Below, piece by piece: positions 1 through 8,618 of a DNA stretch of 64,000 nucleotides. This DNA is from Bog-473 sp963843365 (GTDB lineage: Bacteria > Actinomycetota > Acidimicrobiia > Acidimicrobiales > RAAP-2). The stretch's first letter is position 1. Each line of letters opens with the position of its first letter. The notes beneath the pieces were generated by a model that worked only from the letters and a program-made list of their open reading frames with translations, was not told where the DNA came from and did no database searches. The stretch is taken from contig CAWJKG010000002.1 of the NCBI GenBank assembly GCA_963843365.1, positions 1,178,001 through 1,242,000 of the forward strand. Direction: 5' to 3'. The position numbers and the translations under genes are program-made.

Positions 1-608
1 CGCCCCTCACCAACCAGAGCGGGACGGGAGCGAAGGTGACCGCAGGCGCATTGACCGTGACCAATGCGACTACGGCGGGTGGATACCCGGCCAAGGCCGT
101 GGCGGGATATCCCGCCGACACCGTCATCTGGGCCATTGACGACCACGGCATCCCACAACGTCCCGATCTCGTCGTCTCGGGCATCAATCTCGGGGAGAAC
201 ATCGGGCCTCTGGCTGCGCTCTCCGGAACCGTCGGCGCCGCCGAGACCGCCTTCGCCCGCGGTATTCCCGCCCTGGCCGTCAGCCAAGGAGTCGACGACG
301 GCCAGTCGGCCAACTTCTCCCAGGGTGCGAAATACCTGGTGACCTGGGTGCAGGCACACCGCAAGGCCCTCCTGGCTGCCAAGTCGGGCACCGCCGCCAA
401 GGCCAACGGGAACCTCAACGTCCCGACGTGTGCAACCGGACACATACGCGGCCCGGTGAACGTGACCGTCGGCACGACTCTGACCGGCTACACGCTTGGC
501 ACGGTGAACTGCTCGAGCACGACACCCGGTCCGAAGACCGACGTGCAGGCATTCGTGGACGGGTTCGCATCCATTTCTGCCCTGCATCCGGTCAACGCGC
601 CCCAGTAG
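1..608 (+). CDS. surE: SurE-like 5'-nucleotidase (5' truncated)
   Basis: This is the C-terminal part of a SurE-family survival protein, a metal-dependent phosphatase acting on nucleoside 5'-monophosphates. The reading frame is open to the window edge. It carries the family motifs NQSGTG, a GYPADTV segment, PDLVVSGINLGENIG and SGTVGAAETA, which build the active-site surface. A GTG at 36 is only an internal codon, because NQSGTG lies upstream of it in frame. About 200 residues are visible of a family that is usually about 250 or longer. The last 70 residues (TCATG and a Thr/Val-rich tail) do not look like the classical SurE C-terminus, so this may be a secreted actinobacterial variant. The N-terminus and any signal peptide lie outside the window. 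Confidence 0.8.
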   Translation, partial: PLTNQSGTGAKVTAGALTVTNATTAGGYPAKAVAGYPADTVIWAIDDHGIPQRPDLVVSGINLGENIGPLAALSGTVGAAETAFARGIPALAVSQGVDDGQSANFSQGAKYLVTWVQAHRKALLAAKSGTAAKANGNLNVPTCATGHIRGPVNVTVGTTLTGYTLGTVNCSSTTPGPKTDVQAFVDGFASISALHPVNAPQ

Positions 609-735
609 GACTCGCCTGGGTACAGGTCGTCCGCCTGATTCGTTGCGGTCGACGCCACGTCCGCCTCACGAGACGTAACCCGAAGTCCGTGCACCGCGAG
701 CCTTCGGGGACAATGGCGCCCCGCCCTGGCGGCGG

Positions 736-1432
736 TCAGGCCGGGAGTGCTCCGCTCGTCGTCGGGGCCAGGCCCTGCTGCTGCGCCATGATGGCGGCCT
801 CGACCACCTGCAGATCCGACGGGTCGATGGCCAACGGTCCTCCCGCCACCGGAACCTGCCACACGTGGGTCATCATCGGGGTGGGGCCGTCGTGGTACGT
901 GCCGGGGGCACAGGGCGTGAAGCCCTCGATCTGGTGGGTGGTGTCCGAGGTGCAGAGGTTGGTGTGCTGATGCCACTGCACGAGGCAGCCGTAGGGCATG
1001 GGACCGTTGCCCTGGCCGGGCATCAGGTACATGGCCGCCACCAGTACGGGTCCGTAGGGCGTCGTGGCATAGACAAGGGAGTCCACCGTCTCCGGGTTCA
1101 TCATGTCCTTCATGTTCATGTATGCCGGGTTGAGATAGTGGACGACCGGATAGCTCGGGTCCGTGATCGGGCACGTAGCCCGCCGCCACGGCCGCACTGA
1201 GGTTCCGGTACTTGGCCACGGCGGCTGACGTCGCCTGCACGTACTGGGTCGCACCGAGGACCTGGTCCGCCGTGGGCTTGGCGTCGCAGTTCGGCGTCTG
1301 CATCTTGTGACCCTGGTCCGTCGTGGCGGAGACGGTGGTCAGCTCCCCCACCTCGGAGGCCGGCAGTGCCGGTCCGGTGTACTTCCAGTGCGGATCCGTC
1401 ACCCCGAGCCCCGCCATGCCCGACATGTTCAT
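736..1432 (-). CDS. Exported domain protein, Met/His-rich, frameshifted
   Basis: I do not recognise a named family. The reading begins with MNMSGMAGLG and continues in one frame to about 1175, then in a second frame to the stop at 736. Removing one base near 1168-1173 joins AAGYVP to ITDPSYPVVHYLNP without interruption. The second half contains NMKDMMNPE and a conserved-looking YGCLVQWHQHTNLC stretch whose His and Cys residues could bind metal. The first codon overlaps the stop of the upstream membrane protein by four bases. Adding one G to the G run at minus-strand 1477-1480 would fuse the two into one 643-residue protein, in which case this is the exported C-terminal domain of that protein. 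Confidence 0.55.
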
Positions 1433-2667
1433 GGAGCTGGCGTCGCCGCCCGAGGGGGACGACTTCCGGCCGACGACCCCGACATGTCCATTCCCTTCAT
1501 GGACCCTGACATGTCCATCCCCTGCTTGGATGAAGACGGGTTCGATGCAGCGGCTGCTGCTGAGCCGGCGCTGGCGGGGATGACCGCCACCGCCGAGGGG
1601 ACCAGGACCACGGCCAGCACCGTGGCCAGCGCTCCGAGCGGATTGGCGGCGAGAAACCTCGCCGCCACGGTCGGCTCGTCTGCCGGTTCCGGTGCCAGCG
1701 GCAGGACAGACAGCCCGATGAGGGCGATGAGCGGCCCGTTACCGAGGTCCCTGCCGCCCAAGGTGAGCACCTCGCCCAGCCCTTCTCCGGTGACCCAGTA
1801 GACGAGCGCCAAGGCGATGCCGCACCCGATGTAGATCCCGGACCGCCTCGAGACGAGCGGACCCAGCGCAATGATCACGGAGGCGGTGGCCAGGACCGCG
1901 GCCATCCAAATCCCCGTCCCGCTGAACACGTGACCGGTCGATGTCAGGAAATGGGCGTACCAGCCGGGTTCGCCGTTGGCTGTATCCGTCAACTGATTCG
2001 AGATGGCGTTGGCCGAGCGGTTGAAAGGGAAGAGCCAGATGACGGCCTCGAACAACCAGATGCCGGCCCACGCGAGCAACGAGCCGGTTCCGCCGAGCAG
2101 GCCGCGGCCGGCCGCGGACGAACCTACGCCCGTCCGCACGCGGGAATCCGATTGCTCGCTCGTGGGCCAGACCAGCAGTCCGAGCAGCATGGAGAAGCAC
2201 ACGGCGCCGGGCGCCCCCTGCAAAGGGGAAGTCTGGCCCGTGAGCACCATGCCGAAGCCTTCTCCGAAGAGGTAGACGCCAGCGCCCCAGATGAAGGAGA
2301 CGATCAACGCCGGCTTGACCAGTCGGCGGAACAGCAGGCCGACCCCGATGGCGATCTCGATCAGGGCGAAGACGGCGACCCAGGCGGTCGTCCCGTGGGA
2401 GAGCAGGTTGGCCGTGTGGTTGATGGTCGACGCGACGAGGCTCGGCTGCCCGACAGCCATGGGGCTGATCACATCGGAGACGAACGTGGACTTGAACAGT
2501 TCGGGCTGGAACTTCAGCAGACCGTCGATGACCCATATGACGCCGAGCGCGCACTGCAGCGTGCGCTGGTTGACGTGCAGTGCCGCTGCGACCGAGCGAC
2601 CTTCACCAGATTGAGGAGATGCGGCCACCGACGAGGATCCTTGCCGTGGGTTCCTGCGAACCATCAT
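1429..2667 (-). CDS. DoxX-like multi-spanning membrane protein
   Basis: The protein has about eight hydrophobic segments. The first half (NQRTLQCALGVIWVIDGLLK and the helices after it) looks like DoxX/quinone-oxidoreductase-type membrane proteins. The second half has further helices around IWLFEAVIWLFPF and ATASVIIALGPLVSRR. The C-terminus becomes low-complexity with two MDMSG repeats, a methionine pattern often seen in periplasmic copper-binding segments. The terminal Pro/Ala residues before the stop look out of frame, and one extra G would continue the reading into the downstream exported domain. Start chosen at the ATGATG pair at 2667. A redox or copper-related role is inference only. Confidence 0.6.
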   Translation of the reverse strand: MMVRRNPRQGSSSVAASPQSGEGRSVAAALHVNQRTLQCALGVIWVIDGLLKFQPELFKSTFVSDVISPMAVGQPSLVASTINHTANLLSHGTTAWVAVFALIEIAIGVGLLFRRLVKPALIVSFIWGAGVYLFGEGFGMVLTGQTSPLQGAPGAVCFSMLLGLLVWPTSEQSDSRVRTGVGSSAAGRGLLGGTGSLLAWAGIWLFEAVIWLFPFNRSANAISNQLTDTANGEPGWYAHFLTSTGHVFSGTGIWMAAVLATASVIIALGPLVSRRSGIYIGCGIALALVYWVTGEGLGEVLTLGGRDLGNGPLIALIGLSVLPLAPEPADEPTVAARFLAANPLGALATVLAVVLVPSAVAVIPASAGSAAAAASNPSSSKQGMDMSGSMKGMDMSGSSAGSRPPRAATPAP

Positions 2668-2770
2668 GTGGTGTGCCCCCTGGCCAGGCGCCGCTGGAAA
2701 CCCGCTCTGGCCGCCAAATAGTACCGACGAGGTCGCCCCTGTGTTCGGCGGGTGGTGTCCTGCGCTGCGG

Positions 2771-3802
2771 TCAGAGCAGCTGGGCCTCCTGCAGCAGTTT
2801 GATCGCCTCGGCTCCGGTCCCGAGCTCGGGGATGGTGATGGAATTGGGCTGGAGCTGGTCGAACGGGGTCTCGGGTTGTGCCGTCGTCACCCCCGAGGCG
2901 ATCGGGTACTCGAAACTGTCGCTGTGGGCGATGATCTCCTGCCCCTGGGCCGAACTGAGGAAGGCCACGAACTTCTGCGCCTGAGCCTGGTGCGCCGAAG
3001 ACTTCAAGATGCCCGCTCCCGAGACGTCCACGACATACCCCACATCGTGCGGCGCGAAGTGCGCGATGGCAGAGTGCATGTTCGACGCGCCGATTTCGGC
3101 GCGCTCGCGATACCAGTAGTACTGATTGACGACGCCGATCGCCGCCTGTCCGCGATTGACCTCAGCGACGACGGTCTCGTTGTCGGGGTAGTTGTGACCA
3201 CCCGCATTCGCCTTCAACGCTTCGAGCCAGGTGAGCGCCGCCGCATGACCGTAGGTCCTGGCCACGGACGTGACGATCGGCTGGAAGTCGGTCTCGCCGC
3301 CGGCAATGGCCAACTTGCCCTTCCACTCAGGATCGGCCAGCTGCATGACCGACGTCGGAAGCTGGCTCGGCTTGAGGAGCGAGGTGTTGTAGACCATCAC
3401 GCTGACACGAGCCGAGATGCCCACCCAGTTCCCATTCGGCGAGTTGTACCTGGCCGGCGTGTTGGCCAGCGTCGACGCGTCGATCGGGGCCAGCAGGTTC
3501 TTCGAGGCCAGGTACTCCAGCGGTGGCGAGTTCTCGGTGAAGAAGACATCTGCCGGCGAACGCGACCCCTCGGTCACGATCTGGTCGGCCAGCACATCCT
3601 CGTCGTCGAAGCGAGCGTTGACGGTGATACCGGTCTTCCTCTCGAATGCGGCCACCAGGGCTTGGGTCGTCTGGACGTGCTGCCCGCTGTAGAGGGTGAG
3701 CGCGTTGGCCCCCGACGAGCCCGTGCCCGGACTGCAGGCACTGAGGAGGGCAGCACTCAACAGGGCGCTGACACACGCGGTCAGGGCGATGCGCCTTGTC
3801 AC
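2771..3802 (-). CDS. Iron(III)-type ABC substrate-binding lipoprotein
   Basis: This is an FbpA/Fut-type periplasmic binding protein for ferric iron, lipid-anchored outside the membrane. Starting at the GTG at 3802 gives a typical lipoprotein signal: VTRR, a hydrophobic stretch, and a lipobox ending in LLSAC with the Cys at residue 23. The mature part starts with LTLYSGQH and contains family segments such as ADVFFTENSPP and NQYYWYRER, whose paired Tyr residues match the iron-ligand position of FbpA proteins. Length is 343 residues, normal for the family. An IdeR-like box about 195 bases upstream implies iron repression. No permease or ATPase gene is adjacent, so its transporter partners must be elsewhere. 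The longer frame back to 3994 has no signal-like N-terminus and was not used. Confidence 0.85.
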   Translation of the reverse strand: MTRRIALTACVSALLSAALLSACSPGTGSSGANALTLYSGQHVQTTQALVAAFERKTGITVNARFDDEDVLADQIVTEGSRSPADVFFTENSPPLEYLASKNLLAPIDASTLANTPARYNSPNGNWVGISARVSVMVYNTSLLKPSQLPTSVMQLADPEWKGKLAIAGGETDFQPIVTSVARTYGHAAALTWLEALKANAGGHNYPDNETVVAEVNRGQAAIGVVNQYYWYRERAEIGASNMHSAIAHFAPHDVGYVVDVSGAGILKSSAHQAQAQKFVAFLSSAQGQEIIAHSDSFEYPIASGVTTAQPETPFDQLQPNSITIPELGTGAEAIKLLQEAQLL

Positions 3803-3996
3803 GACGCCACCCAGGGGCAGACCTTGTTCAGGGCGGACGCCCGGCCCGACGGGCTCGAGTCGCAGGCCGCCGAAGGAGGCACCGCCCGGGCCAGAGAGGT
3901 GAGGCCCATGCGGCCCCACAGCTGGCGCGGCACTGTCACCGCCGTTGCGCCCCCAGACCCAGCAACACCGCTCATGCAGAAGCCCTCCGCTCAATA

Positions 3997-4015
3997 TTAG
4001 GTAAGCCTAACCTAA
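3997..4015 (-). promoter_or_regulatory. IdeR/DtxR-type iron box
   Basis: The sequence TTAGGTAAGCCTAACCTAA differs at only two positions from the textbook DtxR/IdeR operator TTAGGTTAGGCTAACCTAA, and it is nearly palindromic into its TA flanks. It lies between the BtuF-like gene and the iron-binding lipoprotein gene, upstream of the latter on the minus strand. The expected role is repression of the lipoprotein gene when ferrous iron is plentiful. The 195-base gap to the GTG start means the promoter should lie near the box and the mRNA should carry a long leader. Confidence 0.85.
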
Positions 4016-4055
4016 TACTGAGCGCAGGGGTCAGGCAACCGAGGGGGTCGCGTCC

Positions 4056-4949
4056 TCACCCGGAGAGAACCTGCGCACCGGGGACTTCGTCGCCGGCAGG
4101 GCCGTGCAGGATCCGCTCGAGGAGCTCCACGCCCTCGACCACGCGTGGTCCAGGACGCGAGAAGTACGCGTTGGCGTCCACGGCGATGATGCGTCCCAGA
4201 CCGGACACCTCGGGACGGCCCAGCAGGACAGGGCTCTGCTCCACGGCGCCAGCCAGATCGAAGCCGCACGGCATGAAGACGGTCACGTCGACGGGCGCGG
4301 CAGCGATCTCCTCCCAGGCGAGGCGGCGTGAGCGGGCGCCCGCTTCGGCCAGGACGGGGTGGCCGCCGGCGGCGTCGACCTGGTCCGGCACCCAGTGGCC
4401 CGCGTTGAACGGCGGGTCGGCCCACTCCAGAACGAGGACCCTCGGTCTCGCCTGTCCGGCGACGCGTCCCCGCACCGCGTCCACCCGGTCGCGCAGACGC
4501 ACCATCAACTGCTCGGCGCGGGCGCCCGTACCGGTGGCGGCGCCGACCGTGCCGATGCAGGCGATCACGTCGTCCAGCCGACCCGGGTCGAGCGAAATGA
4601 CCTGAGCGTGACAGCCGATGACGTCGAGCGCCTCCTCCACCGCGCCCGAAGGGACGGCGCAGACCCGGCAGAGGTCCTGGGCCAGTATCAGGTCGGGGTC
4701 GATGGCACGGATCCGGGAGTCGTCCAGTGTGTAGATCGACTCCCCCGCCGCCACCCGGGCACTCACGGCCGCGTCGATCTCCGCCGCACTCAACGTCCCG
4801 TCCGTCGGCAGCGCAGTCCCCGAGACGATCGGGACGTCCCGTGCCTGCACCGGGTAGTCGCATTCGAAGCTCACACCCCGCAGGTCCCGACCGAGACCGA
4901 GGGCGTACACGATTTCGGTGGCGGACGGAAGCAGCGAGACGATCTTCAT
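4056..4949 (-). CDS. BtuF-like cobalamin-binding protein, no signal peptide
   Basis: This is a helical-backbone metal-receptor (BtuF/FhuD fold) protein of 297 residues. It begins MKIVSLLPSATEIVYALGLG, the standard opening of the mature BtuF-type domain, with no signal peptide or lipobox in front. Other family segments are DPDLILAQDLCRVCAVP and VLVLEWADPPFNAGHWVP. Many bacteria encode such leaderless 'cobalamin-binding proteins' whose exact job is unsettled. It is the last gene of the B12 riboswitch operon, four bases after the EcfS stop. The likely ligand is cobalamin, possibly as a cytoplasmic receiver or chaperone. An unusual export route cannot be excluded. Confidence 0.8.
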   Translation of the reverse strand: MKIVSLLPSATEIVYALGLGRDLRGVSFECDYPVQARDVPIVSGTALPTDGTLSAAEIDAAVSARVAAGESIYTLDDSRIRAIDPDLILAQDLCRVCAVPSGAVEEALDVIGCHAQVISLDPGRLDDVIACIGTVGAATGTGARAEQLMVRLRDRVDAVRGRVAGQARPRVLVLEWADPPFNAGHWVPDQVDAAGGHPVLAEAGARSRRLAWEEIAAAPVDVTVFMPCGFDLAGAVEQSPVLLGRPEVSGLGRIIAVDANAYFSRPGPRVVEGVELLERILHGPAGDEVPGAQVLSG

Positions 4950-4953
4950 GTCG

Positions 4954-5814
4954 TCATGCCGGCTCGCCGGAGGGGCCCGACTCGGCGAACTCGACCTGCG
5001 GCTCGAACACGGCGCGGCGGGAGGCCCGGCGCAAGGCTGCCAAGACGGGCCGGCCCAGCACGAGGATCAGGATGGCGCAGGTGAGCGCGCGTGTGAGATC
5101 GAAGCCCAGGGAGGTGGTCAGGTCGAAGAGAAGGAAGCGGTGGAGGTTGGCGACGGTCCCCAAACCCGGCACGAAGGAATACGTCGTCGTCGAACCGACG
5201 AACGGCCAGAACCAGAAATTGATCATCAACCCGTACAGCAACGCGGATACCACGCCGTACCCGGCCAGCAGCAGTCGTTCCGGGAACCCCCGCATGGGAG
5301 GCAGACATCCCGCGCCGAAGCCCACCCACGCCGCCGCCAGCATCTGGAACGGCAGCCATGGGCCGACGCCGCCCGTGATCAACGCCGACGCGAAGAAGGC
5401 CAGTGCACCGAGCGCGAAGCCGAATCCGCGCCCGAAGGCACGCGCCGCGAGTATGAGCAGGAACCACTCCGGCTCGAAGCCGTTGATGCCCGGGCTCGCC
5501 ACCCGGAGCGCGGCGAAACACGCCGCCAGAATGCCGAGCAGGGCAACCGCCTTGGCGTCGAGGGCACCTTCCGAGAGCTCCGCCATGATGATGGCCAGCA
5601 GCAACGGGAGAAGCCCTACGAAGATGTAGGGGGCATCGCCACTGTGGGCGGTGTTCTGGCCGGCGGCCTGGTGGATGAGGAGCGGCCACCCGAACGCGGC
5701 CAGGCCGAAGAGCGTCGTGAGGAAGAGCAGCAGGGAGGAACGGGTGCCGATCCGAATCGCCGGGACCACGCGGCGCCGCGGCGGCGCCGGCGGTCGGTCG
5801 AAGGAGAGCGTCAT
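4954..5814 (-). CDS. ECF transporter S component (probable cobalamin)
   Basis: This is the substrate-specific membrane subunit of an energy-coupling-factor importer. It has 286 residues and about six hydrophobic segments, including SSLLLFLTTLFGLAAFGWPL, a second helix PYIFVGLLPLLLAIIMAEL, and a GGVGPWLPFQMLAAAWVG block typical of actinobacterial S components encoded beside CbiQ. The start ATG overlaps the ATPase stop as ATGA, indicating translational coupling. Specificity cannot be read from the protein itself. The upstream B12 riboswitch and the downstream BtuF-like gene point to cobalamin or a precursor. Confidence 0.85.
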   Translation of the reverse strand: MTLSFDRPPAPPRRRVVPAIRIGTRSSLLLFLTTLFGLAAFGWPLLIHQAAGQNTAHSGDAPYIFVGLLPLLLAIIMAELSEGALDAKAVALLGILAACFAALRVASPGINGFEPEWFLLILAARAFGRGFGFALGALAFFASALITGGVGPWLPFQMLAAAWVGFGAGCLPPMRGFPERLLLAGYGVVSALLYGLMINFWFWPFVGSTTTYSFVPGLGTVANLHRFLLFDLTTSLGFDLTRALTCAILILVLGRPVLAALRRASRRAVFEPQVEFAESGPSGEPA

Positions 5815-7442
5815 GCCGGCACCGGCTCCTCGAGCGCGTGGCGGACCTCGTCCACCGTGAGCCACTCCTCGGGCGCCAGGACCTTGGCCACCTGCGGAGC
5901 GAAGATCGGCGAGTGGCAGACCACCTCGCGAGCCGGCCCGTCCGTGATCACCTGCCCGTCGGCCAGCACGACAACCCGGTCGGCGACGCGGGCCGCCAGC
6001 TCGACATCGTGGGTGGCCAGCACAATGGCATGGCCGGCTGCGCACAGCTCGCGCAGGACGTCGACGAGGCGATCCTTGCTCGGGTAGTCCAAGCCCCGCG
6101 TCGGCTCGTCGAGGAGGAGCACGCCCGGCGACGGCGCCACGACGATCGCCAGGGCGAGGGCCAGGCGCTGGCCCTCGGAGAGGTCGCGCGGATGGCGGTC
6201 GGGTGGCAGGCCGGGCAGCACCTGCTGCAACGTCTGCATGGTCGTGCCGGTCTCGAGCGAGGACACCTTGTCCGCCGCCAGGCACTCGGACAGGACGCTC
6301 TCGCCGTAGAGAAGGAGCCCCGGGTCCTGGGGCACCAGGCCGACCTGTCCGACGAGATCCGCGCCGCGGAACGACTGGGGGTCTCGTCCGTTGACGGTCA
6401 CCGTGCCGCGGGTGGGCCGGCGCGCCCCGGCCAGTGCATTGAGCAAGGTCGACTTCCCGGAACCGTTCCTGCCCATCAGCGCCAGCACCTCGCCCGACCT
6501 GATAGCGAGATCCACCCGGTCGACTGCCACCACGGGCCCGTACGAGACCGTCAGGTTCCGGACCGATGCAGCGTCTTCGCTCGCCGCATCCGCATGGAGT
6601 GGAGCCGGACGGGCGGGCGGTTCTGCCGACGCCAGCCGGTCACGCAGCGCGGCGGATCGGCGGCGGGCGTCGCGCACCGACAGCGGCAGCGGATCCCACC
6701 CGACGAGCCGGCCCAGTTCCACCAGGGGCGGGGCCACCGAGGACGACTGCATCACGACCTCGGGCGAACCGACGAGCAGCGGCGCTCCCCCGCCCGGCAC
6801 GAGGATCATGCGGTCGGCGAATGGCACCACTCGTTCCAGCCGGTGCTCGGCCATGACGACCGTGAGGCCCAGATCGTGTACGAGGCGGGCCAGCGCGCCG
6901 AGGACCTCTTCGGCGGCGGCCGGATCGAGCGCCGAGGTCGGCTCGTCCAGGACGAGCAGTCGCGGCGACGCCGTCAGCACCGCCCCGATGGCCACGCGCT
7001 GTTGCTGGCCACCCGAGAGCGCGCGCAGTGACCGGCCCCGCAACTCCTGCAAGCCGAGCAGGTCGATCGCATCCTCGACGCGGCGGCGCATGGCGTCGGC
7101 AGCAACTCCGAGGTTTTCCATGGTGTAGGCCAGCTCGTCCTCGACCGTCTCGGTGACGAAACTCGCCAGCGGGTTCTGGCCGACGTAGCCGACCACGTCG
7201 GCCAGCTCACGGGGCCGATTATCCCTGGTCGACCTCCCGGCGACGGTAACGGTTCCGGCCAGCGTCCCACCGCTGAAGTGCGGCACGAGGCCGTTGATCG
7301 CCCGGAGCAGCGTCGACTTCCCCGTTCCCGTCTCCCCCACGACCACACAGAGCTCGCCTTCGGGAATGTCCAGGTCCACCCGCTGCAAGGTCGGCCGCCC
7401 GGCATTGGTGTAGGTGAACGAGACCCCGTCGAACGTGATCAT
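5811..7442 (-). CDS. ECF transporter double ATPase (EcfA-EcfA' fusion)
   Basis: Two complete ABC nucleotide-binding domains are fused in 543 residues. The first has Walker A GETGTGKST near residue 35, signature LSGGQQQRVAIG and Walker B LLVLDEPTSALDP. The second has GRNGSGKSTLLNAL, a variant signature LSEGQRLALALA and VLLLDEPTRGLDY. Such fused pairs (YkoD type) replace separate EcfA and EcfA' and power an EcfT/EcfS membrane pair. The start ATG overlaps the EcfT stop (ATGA at 7439-7442) and the stop overlaps the EcfS start. A longer open frame running back to 8579 is an artefact of the frameshift in the EcfT gene. Confidence 0.92.
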   Translation of the reverse strand: MITFDGVSFTYTNAGRPTLQRVDLDIPEGELCVVVGETGTGKSTLLRAINGLVPHFSGGTLAGTVTVAGRSTRDNRPRELADVVGYVGQNPLASFVTETVEDELAYTMENLGVAADAMRRRVEDAIDLLGLQELRGRSLRALSGGQQQRVAIGAVLTASPRLLVLDEPTSALDPAAAEEVLGALARLVHDLGLTVVMAEHRLERVVPFADRMILVPGGGAPLLVGSPEVVMQSSSVAPPLVELGRLVGWDPLPLSVRDARRRSAALRDRLASAEPPARPAPLHADAASEDAASVRNLTVSYGPVVAVDRVDLAIRSGEVLALMGRNGSGKSTLLNALAGARRPTRGTVTVNGRDPQSFRGADLVGQVGLVPQDPGLLLYGESVLSECLAADKVSSLETGTTMQTLQQVLPGLPPDRHPRDLSEGQRLALALAIVVAPSPGVLLLDEPTRGLDYPSKDRLVDVLRELCAAGHAIVLATHDVELAARVADRVVVLADGQVITDGPAREVVCHSPIFAPQVAKVLAPEEWLTVDEVRHALEEPVPA

Positions 7443-8579
7443 GTCGACACGTCCGAGAGATCCGCTTCGCGCGCGGCCGTCGCCGCGACCGGCCGGGCCA
7501 CGGGGGCTGTCGGCCCGCCGGGCGCGGGTGGAGGCGGAACGGCGGGATTCGGCGCAGCGACGGCCGGCAGCAGCGCGACCAGAATGCCCAGTACCGGCAG
7601 CAGCGGAATGCTCGGGAAGGCCAACGGCGAGAAGGAAACGGTGATCCCGGGCACATCGAGCGCCGCCGCGACGGACAGGGACGTCAGCGCCACGATGCCT
7701 GATCCCACAACGGTCCATTCGGCCCGGCCCCACGGGTCGGGTCGGTAGCGCGGCGCGCGCCGTGCGGCGCCCCCCCATGGCCAGTCCCACCCCGCACAGC
7801 GCGGCGGCGACGGCGAGTACGGGCAGGCCGAGCCCGAGCAGCGATCCTCCGTCGATGACCCCGTAGATCCCCACGGCCATCAAGAGCAGCCCGCCGACGG
7901 TGGCGCTCCCGGCCAGCCGCCGCGACGCCGTGCCGACGGGGACCCGCCGTCCGTAGCCGCGGGCGTCCATGCTCGTTGCCAGCTGCAGTGAGCGATCGAG
8001 GGCGCTCTCCAGGACGGGTACGGCCACCCCCCGCATGCCGCGCAGGCCCGCCGTGGGAACGCCCCGCTGACGGCGCGCCTGGCGCACCATGGCGATGGAT
8101 TGCACCAGCTCCGGAGTGAAGGACAGAGCCACCGTGACGGCGACACCGGTCTCGTAAAGGACGCCCGGGAGCGAACGGAGCAGGCGGTACGGACTGGCGA
8201 GCGAGTTTGCCGCACCGAAGCAGAGCAGAATCACTGCGAGCTGCAGCCCGATGACGAAGGCGTCGAGAACGGACTCCAGCGTGACCGGGCCGCCGAGGCT
8301 CACGGCGGCGGCCCAGGACGGAAGAGGCACCTGGGGCACGGTGAACAGGACGTGTCCGGGAACGCCCCGCTGCCCGAACAGGATTTCGATGACGATCCTG
8401 ATCGCAATCACCAGGGCACCGACGCGGAGAAAGAACGCGAGAGAGCGCGACCAGGGTGCGCTGCTCCGGCGGGCGGACACGACGACGCAGGCGACCGCGC
8501 CGATCAGGGCGAGCAGGAACGGATTGTTCGTCCGCATGGCGCAGACGGCCAGCGCGGCCGCCCACAGCCACCACGCCAA
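7439..8579 (-). CDS. ECF transporter T component (CbiQ family), frameshifted
   Basis: This is the transmembrane scaffold subunit that couples the ATPases to the S component. The protein starts near AWWLWAAALAVCAM, has about six helices, and carries the EcfT coupling motif in SMDARGYGRR. The reading frame breaks in a run of seven Cs at 7770-7776. Removing one restores a family-typical RYRPDPWGRAEWTVVGSG and then a proper C-terminus ending at 7439, overlapping the ATPase start as ATGA. The start is uncertain: a TTG at 8579 is used here, while a GTG at about 8622 overlapping the previous stop would need a second correction. Length after repair is about 380 residues. Confidence 0.85.
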
Positions 8580-8618
8580 GGGGTGCAGGGTGCGGCGACG
8601 TGGGAACGGCGGCCCGGG

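Noticed and set aside
5811..8579. A 922-residue CbiQ-ATPase fusion
   Set aside because: The junction is out-of-frame Arg-rich sequence. Removing one C in the run at 7770-7776 gives a proper EcfT end and an ATGA overlap with the ATPase start.
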